DNA from: WLMZ01 sp039920665
Lineage (GTDB): Bacteria > Actinomycetota > Acidimicrobiia > Acidimicrobiales > Ilumatobacteraceae
Assembly: GCA_039920665.1 (NCBI GenBank)
Contig: JBDSDH010000276.1
Span: forward strand, 1 to 20,296
Length of the DNA: 20,296 bases
Reading direction: 5' to 3'
Made by a program: the position numbers and the translations under genes. Below, one piece after another: positions 8,288 to 13,944 of the stretch. The notes under the pieces were generated by a model. It did no database searches. It worked only from the letters and a program-made list of their open reading frames with translations, and had not been told where the DNA came from. Within the stretch, counting starts at the first letter, position 1, and every line of letters begins with the position of its first letter.

Positions 8288-8719
8288 TCAGGACACGTCG
8301 TCAGCCGGGGCGCACTCGGCCGTCGATATGCGTGTGACCTGCTGCTTTGCGCCCTCTTTCGGCTTCGACACCGTCCCCGGAACGATGGCGGTCGCGGTAG
8401 CCACTCGTTCTGAACCGTCGGTCAGATCGATCTGAGAATTGTTGCCGCCGTATTCGTTGGGAACGTAGGCATCAGCCGCCCAATCGTTTTCCCACTCCCG
8501 ACCATCGACCAGATAGCGATACTGATATCTGCGACCGGGCACCAGTTCGATGGTGATCGAGAAGCTGTCGTCGTCCTGGCGCTCGAGAGCGTGCTCGTCC
8601 GGCGACCACTCGTTGAACTCCCCGGCGAGGGAGACGCTTTCGGCTCCGGCCGCGGCGGGGAACACGAACGTCACCGGGATGGGGCTTCGGTTCGCCGCAG
8701 ATGTCAGCTCAGTTGTCAT
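8288..8719 (-). CDS. Stand-alone CBM48/AMPK-type glycogen-binding domain protein
   Basis: A 143-residue protein with one early-set beta-sandwich (about residues 12-98) of the CBM48/AMPK beta glycogen-recognition type. Diagnostic segments are SVSLAGEFNEWSPDEHAL, the turn GRRYQYRYLVDGREWENDW and the acceptor-side YVPNEYGGNNSQI. The aromatic and Asn residues used for alpha-glucan binding in this family are present. There is no catalytic glycosidase domain, signal peptide or membrane helix, so it probably binds glycogen or acts as an accessory module in the cytoplasm; both are inferences. The tail (99-143) is unassigned. ATG at 8719 has GAGAGGT seven bases upstream; the frame is open for 20 more codons but without such a site. 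It lies 71 bases before ctaE on the same strand. Confidence 0.82.
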   Translation of the reverse strand: MTTELTSAANRSPIPVTFVFPAAAGAESVSLAGEFNEWSPDEHALERQDDDSFSITIELVPGRRYQYRYLVDGREWENDWAADAYVPNEYGGNNSQIDLTDGSERVATATAIVPGTVSKPKEGAKQQVTRISTAECAPADDVS

Positions 8720-8868
8720 CGTCGTACCTCTCGCAAATCGTTGCATCGCTGCACGTATCAACCCGTTGGTTCCAGGCATGATCGCCCCACCACCATCGCG
8801 CCGATGTCAACGTCTCATCGCATCGGCAGATACATCAACGGCTGGGCAAGAAACGACATTGCCACCGC

Positions 8869-9855
8869 TCAGCTCGTCGACCGGTCGTCGGGATCGTGGA
8901 CCACGATCCCGACGATCATGGTCATCGCCACCCGTAGTCGATCATCGAGCAGGACCAGGTCGCCACGTGCGCCGATGCGGATCGCTCCGACATCGTCGCG
9001 GCGCAGCAGCCTCGCCGGTGTCGACGACGCAGCGACGGATGCATCCGCGACGCTGCAGCCGGTGAGCGCAATCAGGTTGCGGAACGCGTCTTCCATCCGC
9101 AGCACGCTGCCGGCCAGCACACCATCGCCCGTTCGAGCGCCCGCCGGTCCCGGTTCGCGAGCGCTCATCGTTCCCATTGCGTTGAACAGGTGGGTCGCAC
9201 CGGTTACGCCCGCTGCAACTGCAACCGCGATCTCGGCAACAGACGCAGCGGTGTGTCCGACCGAGACAGTGACCCCGGCAGCGACCAGCTGTCGGATCAG
9301 TTCCGGAGCACCGGGCAGCTCGGGGGCGATCGTCACCAGCGCAACCGAAGCCGTCGAGAGCCACCGCAATGCTTCGTCGGCATCCGGGTCGCGTACGTAG
9401 CGAGCAGGGTGCGCACCACGGCGCAGTCCGGCGATGAACGGGCCTTCGACGTGGAGACCCAGTGGCCTTGCCCCAGCGACGCCTGATCGCATTCCGGCGC
9501 CGATGACCGAAATCGCCAGCGCCATCTGTTCGGCCGACGAGGTGATGACCGTCGGCAAGAACGACGTCACCCCGGTCCGGGGTAGCGCTGCTGCGATTTC
9601 GGGCAACCGATCCGGCTCGGTCGTGAAGTCGAAGCCGGCTGCGCCGTTGAGTTGGAGGTCGACGAAACCGGGCGCGAGCGTGCATCCGCGACCGTCGATC
9701 GGCCGAGCATCCGAACCGAATGTGTCGGGGGCGACGATGCCGACGATGTGCCCGTTACCGACGACGACGTCGGCCGCAATGATCGAGCGGCCGATGACGA
9801 CCGACGCGCCGGAAATCAGGGTGATGTCGGACCCGTTCGGCCCTGCTTGATTCAT
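8869..9855 (-). CDS. NagA-like amidohydrolase with internal deletion of the catalytic region
   Basis: A 328-residue homologue of N-acetylglucosamine-6-phosphate deacetylase. Recognisable blocks are LAPGFVDLQLNGAAG, GVTSFLPT, LHVEGPF (metal-binding Glu), TIAPELPG, VSVGHTAAS (His), GATHLFNAM (His), then REPGPAG followed almost at once by GDGVLAGSVLRMEDAFRNL and the closing GAIRIGARGDLVLLDD. In canonical NagA (about 380 residues) some 60-70 residues lie between REPG and the AGS block, including the DGxH substrate-binding His and the TDA catalytic Asp. They are absent here without a frameshift, so deacetylase activity is doubtful. ATG at 9855 has GGGAAGGG just upstream; an alternative ATG at 9891 forms ATGA with the MarR stop. 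No nagB is visible. Confidence 0.8.
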   Translation of the reverse strand: MNQAGPNGSDITLISGASVVIGRSIIAADVVVGNGHIVGIVAPDTFGSDARPIDGRGCTLAPGFVDLQLNGAAGFDFTTEPDRLPEIAAALPRTGVTSFLPTVITSSAEQMALAISVIGAGMRSGVAGARPLGLHVEGPFIAGLRRGAHPARYVRDPDADEALRWLSTASVALVTIAPELPGAPELIRQLVAAGVTVSVGHTAASVAEIAVAVAAGVTGATHLFNAMGTMSAREPGPAGARTGDGVLAGSVLRMEDAFRNLIALTGCSVADASVAASSTPARLLRRDDVGAIRIGARGDLVLLDDRLRVAMTMIVGIVVHDPDDRSTS

Positions 9856-9887
9856 CCGCCCTTCCCGACTCGAGTTCGACGATCGAT

Positions 9888-10325
9888 TCATGTTGAGACA
9901 CCGGCCGATGCATCGCCGCCGAGGGAGAGATCCAGTTCGGCGAGGACGCCGGCGAGCTGTGCAATCTCGGTGAGGTGACTCGCCGTCAGCTTGGCGAGGC
10001 GGTCCGATCCGAGATGCGTGAGTTCGACGCGCACGATTCGACCGTCGATGTCGTCACGCCGGCGGCTGACGAGTCCGCTTGCCTCGGCGCGATCGATGAG
10101 ACCGCCCACACTGTGATGTCTGACGAGCAGCGACTCGGCAATATCACCGATGCTCGGCGCCTCGGTCTCGGAATGGCCACGTATTGCCAGCAGGAGTTGG
10201 TGCTGTGCAGGAGTGAGGCCGGCCCTCTCTGCCTGCTCATCGCTCCAGTGCAGAAAGCGGCGGAGGGTCGTACGGAACTCGAGGAGGCGTTCATAGTCGG
10301 ACTGTGTGGGGCGTTTCCGGGACAC
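9888..10325 (-). CDS. MarR-family transcriptional regulator
   Basis: A 145-residue winged-helix regulator of the MarR type. The N-terminal helix region (LTPAQHQLLLAIRG) leads into a helix-turn-helix (SIGDIAESLLVRHHSVGGLIDRAEASGLV), and the wing RRRDDIDGRIVRVELT carries the family's usual DxR signature. MarR proteins act as dimers and are often released by small phenolic or anionic ligands; no ligand can be named here. The GTG start at 10325 lies six bases after TACCAT, so the transcript may be leaderless. The gene is divergent from the ClC channel across 41 bases and precedes the NagA-like gene on the same strand, which makes both likely targets, along with its own promoter. Confidence 0.88.
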   Translation of the reverse strand: MSRKRPTQSDYERLLEFRTTLRRFLHWSDEQAERAGLTPAQHQLLLAIRGHSETEAPSIGDIAESLLVRHHSVGGLIDRAEASGLVSRRRDDIDGRIVRVELTHLGSDRLAKLTASHLTEIAQLAGVLAELDLSLGGDASAGVST

Positions 10326-10331
10326 GTGTGC

Positions 10332-10337
10332 ATGGTA
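10332..10337 (-). promoter_or_regulatory. Candidate -10 of the MarR gene (leaderless)
   Basis: TACCAT on the minus strand fits TANNNT and is followed by six bases and then the GTG start at 10325, the spacing expected when transcription begins at the start codon. An 8-base palindrome ACACGTGT (10322-10329) surrounds the start. No -35 element is obvious. Confidence 0.35.
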
Positions 10338-10352
10338 GGTCTCCGGGTTATA

Positions 10353-10358
10353 TATCCT
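10353..10358 (+). promoter_or_regulatory. Candidate -10 of the ClC gene (near leaderless)
   Basis: TATCCT within the AT-rich patch at 10348-10358 fits TANNNT and ends eight bases before the ATG at 10367. No ribosome binding site precedes that ATG. The predicted -35 region would overlap the MarR -10, so the two divergent promoters share DNA. Confidence 0.35.
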
Positions 10359-10366
10359 GGCACGAT

Positions 10367-11638
10367 ATGTCTGTCGAACACACCGATCCCGCCGCCGCCA
10401 GCGACGATGCCGCCAGTCGCTTCGAACTGGCCGTCTGGTTCGGTCACAGTGACGCCCGGGGATGGTGGCTCCTGGTGTCTGCGGTCGGTGTGATCGGTGG
10501 CCTGGTGTCGGCCGGCTACGTCGAGATGCTCCGACTTCTCACGCGCACCATCGGCCCCGATCACTTTTCCAAGGGTGTCGATGTTGCTGTCCTCGCTGGC
10601 GCCGGACTGGTCATCGCGTTGCTCGTGAAGGTATTGGGCGATCCCGGCAATGTCGAGATGCTGTTCGACAACGTGCATGTCGGAGGAAAACCATCGGACC
10701 TGCGCGCCCTTCGAACCCTGATTCCGGTCTCACTGATCGGCATCGCGGCCGGCAGCGCGATTGGTCCAGAGGCGCCATTGGTGCAGACGACGGGCACGAT
10801 CGGCAGTTGGATCGCCGAGCGTCTCAACATGCGAACGACCGATTCCCGTGTGCTGGCGATCACCGGCATGGCGTCTGCGTTTGCCGTGCTGTTCGGCGCG
10901 CCGCTCGGAGCGGCACTGTTTGCGCTCGAAATTCTGCATCGCCGCGGACTGGAGTACTACGAAGCGTTGCTCCCGGCGGCCTTCGGAGCCCTTTCGGGCT
11001 GGGTGGTGTTCGTCGGCGTGACCCGAGCGGGTTTCGTGCCGGTCTGGACGTTTCCGACCATGACCTCGCTCGCCTACGTCGACTTCCTGATCGGGATCGG
11101 TGCCGGCGTTGCGGCGGCGGTGATTGCCGTTGCGTTCACCTACAGCGTCAAGGCTCTCCGGCAGGGTTTCAACCGTCTCCCGACGCTGTCCCGTCCGGTG
11201 ATCGGTGGCGCAGCGTTGGGCGTCCTGGCGCTGATCAGTACCTACAGCCTGACGTTCGGCGAGACCCAGATCCAGACCGTGGCGACCGTCAAGCTGAGTG
11301 TCAGCACCTTGATCGTCGCTGCGATCTGCAAGTTCGTTGCGACGACGGTGGTCGTGTCGGCGGGATGGCGAGGTGGTTTCATCATTCCGCTGTTCTTCAT
11401 CGGTGCGGCGATCGGCGCGTCAGCGTCGCACCTCGCACCCCACCACGAGATCGTCCTCGTGTGCGCGCTCATGGCCGCAGTGAATGTCGGTGTCACCAAG
11501 ACGCCGTTCGGATCGACCGTGGTGATCGCGGAGATGTCCGGGCTTCGTCTCTTGCCGCCGGTCCTGCTGGCATCGATTGTGTGCCTGCTGTTGACCAGTC
11601 GCGTCTCGCTGATCGAGACCCAACGCGCCAGAACATAG
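10367..11638 (+). CDS. ClC-family chloride channel or H+/Cl- exchanger
   Basis: A 423-residue membrane protein with about ten or more hydrophobic helices of the voltage-gated chloride channel family. GSAIGPEAPLVQ corresponds to the GREGP block with the gating glutamate; GAPLGAALFALEILHRRG matches the APLAGILFxxE block, whose Glu is the proton glutamate in exchangers; WRGGFIIPLFFIGAAIG matches the GGxFxP block. The first ClC signature GSGIP is not recognisable (the region reads VGGKPSDLRAL), so the channel-versus-exchanger mode is open. There are no C-terminal CBS domains. ATG at 10367 is chosen because the conserved part begins shortly after it and a -10-like element lies just upstream. It is divergent from a MarR gene, its probable regulator. 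Confidence 0.88.
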   Translation: MSVEHTDPAAASDDAASRFELAVWFGHSDARGWWLLVSAVGVIGGLVSAGYVEMLRLLTRTIGPDHFSKGVDVAVLAGAGLVIALLVKVLGDPGNVEMLFDNVHVGGKPSDLRALRTLIPVSLIGIAAGSAIGPEAPLVQTTGTIGSWIAERLNMRTTDSRVLAITGMASAFAVLFGAPLGAALFALEILHRRGLEYYEALLPAAFGALSGWVVFVGVTRAGFVPVWTFPTMTSLAYVDFLIGIGAGVAAAVIAVAFTYSVKALRQGFNRLPTLSRPVIGGAALGVLALISTYSLTFGETQIQTVATVKLSVSTLIVAAICKFVATTVVVSAGWRGGFIIPLFFIGAAIGASASHLAPHHEIVLVCALMAAVNVGVTKTPFGSTVVIAEMSGLRLLPPVLLASIVCLLLTSRVSLIETQRART

Positions 11639-11655
11639 CGACCGCGCCGCAATCG

Positions 11656-12024
11656 CTACATCACGCAGCGCACGCATCGTGTTGTCGTCGGTACGGCCAA
11701 CAGTCGATCGACACCGATGAACTCGTGACAGAGTTCGCAGAAGCCGAAATCCTGAGTTTCGACCCGGTCCTGAGTGGCGCGCATCTCGGCCCGATCGAGT
11801 GCAGCATCGCGCAACAAGGCACTGACCAGTGCCCGCTGCCTGCCCAGTTCCTCGGAAAGCGCCTGGTCACCCAACTCGGACACGCCAACCGCGATCTCGG
11901 CATCGAGGTCTTGGAGGCCCGACATGAGCGCGACGATGGTGTCGTCGATCCGGATCAACTCGTCCAACACATGGGCGCGCAGATTGCGGCGCTCACGAAG
12001 TGTCAATTGAGGGCGGGACGGCAT
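11656..12024 (-). CDS. DksA/TraR-type C4 zinc-finger protein
   Basis: A 122-residue protein with a long charged helical region (about 8-90, compatible with a coiled-coil hairpin) and a C-terminal zinc finger with Cys96, Cys99, Cys117 and Cys120 (FGFCELCHEF and TTTRCVRCVM). This is the DksA/TraR layout; such proteins insert the coiled coil into the RNA polymerase secondary channel. Whether this one does is inferred, and the acidic tip of true DksA is not clearly present. ATG at 12024 is preferred to upstream codons because TATGAC lies exactly six bases before it, suggesting a leaderless transcript, and because the sequence further upstream is regulatory DNA. It ends 17 bases from the convergent ClC gene. 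Confidence 0.8.
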   Translation of the reverse strand: MPSRPQLTLRERRNLRAHVLDELIRIDDTIVALMSGLQDLDAEIAVGVSELGDQALSEELGRQRALVSALLRDAALDRAEMRATQDRVETQDFGFCELCHEFIGVDRLLAVPTTTRCVRCVM

Positions 12025-12030
12025 CCACCA

Positions 12031-12036
12031 GTCATA
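12031..12036 (-). promoter_or_regulatory. Candidate -10 of the DksA-like gene (leaderless)
   Basis: TATGAC on the minus strand is followed by TGGTGG and then the ATG at 12024. The last base departs from TANNNT, but the six-base spacing matches that seen for the MarR and methyltransferase genes. Confidence 0.25.
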
Positions 12037-12040
12037 CCGC

Positions 12041-12070
12041 ATTGGCAACCACGGGCAACCGCAGGCAACG
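12041..12070. repeat. Three 10-base-phased GGCAAC direct repeats in a divergent promoter region
   Basis: Three consecutive 10-base units each end in GGCAAC plus C, C or G (cores at 12044, 12054 and 12064). They lie exactly between the candidate -10 boxes of the DksA-like gene (12031-12036) and the methyltransferase (12081-12086), covering both -35 regions. A one-helical-turn period is typical of binding sites for an oligomerising regulator. No factor can be named. Confidence 0.55.
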
Positions 12071-12080
12071 GACCGATTGC

Positions 12081-12086
12081 TACCGT
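12081..12086 (+). promoter_or_regulatory. Candidate -10 of the methyltransferase gene (leaderless)
   Basis: TACCGT fits TANNNT and is followed by six bases and then GTG at 12093. No ribosome binding site lies upstream of that GTG, which supports leaderless initiation there. Confidence 0.4.
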
Positions 12087-12092
12087 AAGCAC

Positions 12093-12716
12093 GTGGCACC
12101 CACGGAGCGATTCGACGCCGACTACTACTCTCGCTTCTACGGCCGCAAGCCGGTCCACGATCAGCGCCGGATCGGCCACCTCGCCGCCGGGGTGACATCG
12201 ATGGCGGCGTGGTGGCGAATCCCGATCCGGTCGGTCCTCGACGTCGGAGCCGGTCGCGGATATTGGCGCAACTGGCTCGCGACCGAGATGCCGCATGTCC
12301 GATACGTAGGACTCGACATCAGCGAGCACGCGTGCCGGCGCTACTCCCACGAACACGCCGATATCGCCCGATGGAAGCCCACACGGACGTTCGACCTCGT
12401 GATCTGCCAGAGCGTTCTGCAGTACATCGACGACGATGACGCCCGTTCCGCGATCGGTGTACTCAGTGACGCGTGTCGTGGACTGCTGTTCGTGGAAGCA
12501 CCCACCACTGCTGACCGCGCCGAAGTCATCGACCCCGAGCGCACAGACCTCGACATCCACTGGCGAGCAGGCGACTGGTATCGCGCCGAACTCGACCGCT
12601 ACTTCATCGAAGTCGGCGGTGGCCTGTGGTCACATCGCTCGCAACCGGTCCCGTTCTTCGAACTCGAGCGGGCCCGCCGCCCTCAACGAGTGAGGAGTCG
12701 CGTCGTCGAATCGTGA
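12093..12716 (+). CDS. Class I SAM-dependent methyltransferase
   Basis: A 207-residue protein with the Rossmann-type methyltransferase core. Motif I is VLDVGAGRGYW (48-58), followed by an acidic residue in VRYVGLDISEHA, then FDLVICQSVLQYIDDDDA (motif IV and the post-motif helix of the Methyltransf_11/25 type) and GLLFVEAP. The N-terminal FDADYYSRFYGRKPV resembles small-molecule methyltransferases of this class. The substrate cannot be inferred. GTG at 12093 is preferred because the conserved region begins right after it and a -10-like TACCGT precedes it; the frame stays open upstream to 12000, but that stretch is intergenic and overlaps the divergent DksA-like gene. It converges with the hemerythrin gene with an eight-base gap. 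Confidence 0.82.
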   Translation: MAPTERFDADYYSRFYGRKPVHDQRRIGHLAAGVTSMAAWWRIPIRSVLDVGAGRGYWRNWLATEMPHVRYVGLDISEHACRRYSHEHADIARWKPTRTFDLVICQSVLQYIDDDDARSAIGVLSDACRGLLFVEAPTTADRAEVIDPERTDLDIHWRAGDWYRAELDRYFIEVGGGLWSHRSQPVPFFELERARRPQRVRSRVVES

Positions 12717-12724
12717 ACTGATTG

Positions 12725-13420
12725 CTACTTCGTCGGCTTCTTCTTCGATCCGGTTGCGGCCTTGCGAACCGTCGTCGCTCGCGACCGAGCGATCGATGAT
12801 CCCGTCGGCGTCGAAGCAGCGCTGTCGTTGCCGAGCACCTTTGCAATCAGATCTTGGGCAGCCGAGACTCCACCTTGGGCGAACCCGGTGAGATTGTCGC
12901 CGACACGATCGACCACGCCGGCGATCGTTCCGACCACCGAATTGCCGGGCGGGGAGTCGGGCGAGCGGGGATGCGGATGCGTCGGAGCAGTCTTCCTCGC
13001 CTCGACCATTGCGTCGCCGAGTTCGCCGAGCGTCTTGCGGCCGAGCCGCTCGCGCACCTTCGGGAACAGATCGCCTTCTTCCTCTTTGACGTGGTGGCGA
13101 ACATTCTCGATCAAGACCGTCACCTTCGCATCGAACCGTTCGTGGGCCGGGTCGAGACTTTGCAACTCGGACAGCACCCACTTGACGATGTGATGCTCCT
13201 CCAAGCTCTCAAGGGTGATGTCCTCGGCCCCGTCCACCGTCGACCGCACGACCGGGTAGAACAGCTGCTCTTCGATCGCAGCATGGATCGACAACTCCTC
13301 GATGACCCGATCGATGATCTGTCGTTTTTCGACCAGTGCCTTGTCTCCCGCCTTCTCGAACCGTTTGAAGAGTTGTTCGACGGTCTTGTGATCGTTGCGC
13401 AGCAGTGTGATGGCGTCCAT
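12725..13420 (-). CDS. Hemerythrin HHE-domain protein with a long basic tail
   Basis: A 231-residue protein. Residues 1-135 form a hemerythrin HHE four-helix domain with His11 (LLRNDHKTVE), His46 and Glu50 (SIHAAIEEQLFYP), His76-His77 (LEEHHIVKW), His109-His110 and acidic residues at 113-117 (VRHHVKEEEGDLFP), enough for a diiron site that binds O2 or senses iron or redox state. The remaining 95 residues are unusual: a Pro-rich linker, a Gly/Val/Ala-rich possibly amphipathic segment (about 163-197) and a basic tail ending KKKPTK. It lies 81 bases downstream of the membrane-protein gene of the iron cassette on the same strand, so co-transcription is plausible but not shown. Confidence 0.88.
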   Translation of the reverse strand: MDAITLLRNDHKTVEQLFKRFEKAGDKALVEKRQIIDRVIEELSIHAAIEEQLFYPVVRSTVDGAEDITLESLEEHHIVKWVLSELQSLDPAHERFDAKVTVLIENVRHHVKEEEGDLFPKVRERLGRKTLGELGDAMVEARKTAPTHPHPRSPDSPPGNSVVGTIAGVVDRVGDNLTGFAQGGVSAAQDLIAKVLGNDSAASTPTGSSIARSRATTVRKAATGSKKKPTK

Positions 13421-13501
13421 GGGCAGCGCCTACCCACCCATCGTCGGTCCAGACATCGGGTTAGGAGGTGTCGAGATCGACATCGAATGGAGCTGCGTTG
13501 T

Positions 13502-13942
13502 TCACGCACCGAAGGTCGATCGGACAACCTTGGCCGATGTGTCTGCGATCGATGCGAAATCGTCGGTCGACACAGCGTCCTCAGCGGCTTGGCGGACCTC
13601 GACGCTGGCATGGTGGATGGTGTCGATCTGGGTCTGACCGAGCCACGGCGCTTGATCGATGAGCTGGTCAAGATCGGTATCGAAGATGTCGAGGGCGTCG
13701 AGCACACCACCCTGAATCGTATCCCCGGTGCCCTTGACGGCTTGCTCGTATTCGATGGTGAGCGCCTCGAGCCGGGTGCCGAGCGTGTCACCTTCACTGC
13801 GCACTTCCGACGCGCGTTCGGACGGCGTCACGCTGGTGGACCGGCCGACGACGAAGCCCGCGATCAGACCGGCGATCAGCATCGCCACGGCGACGATCGT
13901 CGCATTCCGTCGACGCCGGGACAGCGGTACATAGAGCGCCAT
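13502..13942 (-). CDS. Single-span membrane protein with extracytoplasmic helical domain
   Basis: A 146-residue protein I do not recognise. A basic N-terminus (RRRRN) precedes one membrane helix (about 14-33, ending in the GFVVGRS motif), so the C-terminal 110 residues should lie outside the membrane. That part is rich in Asp, Glu, Ala, Thr and Ser, is predominantly helical and has acidic runs such as ALDIFDTDLDQLID and a single HH pair. It starts two bases after the HyuA-like stop and has a strong ribosome site, GGAAGGAA, about nine bases upstream. Context suggests a partner of the iron permease or of the HyuA-like ATPase; the acidic patches could bind metal, but this is speculation. Confidence 0.75.
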   Translation of the reverse strand: MALYVPLSRRRRNATIVAVAMLIAGLIAGFVVGRSTSVTPSERASEVRSEGDTLGTRLEALTIEYEQAVKGTGDTIQGGVLDALDIFDTDLDQLIDQAPWLGQTQIDTIHHASVEVRQAAEDAVSTDDFASIADTSAKVVRSTFGA

Positions 13943-13944
13943 GA

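Noticed and set aside
8778..8810. TTGACA (8810-8805, minus) upstream of the CBM48 gene as a promoter
   Set aside because: A perfect -35 hexamer, but no acceptable -10 at 16-19 bases; the nearest candidate, GATCAT, is 21 bases away.
10462..12195. 577-codon plus-strand ORF overlapping the ClC gene and beyond
   Set aside because: Arg/Asp-rich +1 frame of the ClC gene that then runs antisense through the DksA-like gene; no hydrophobic pattern or motif.
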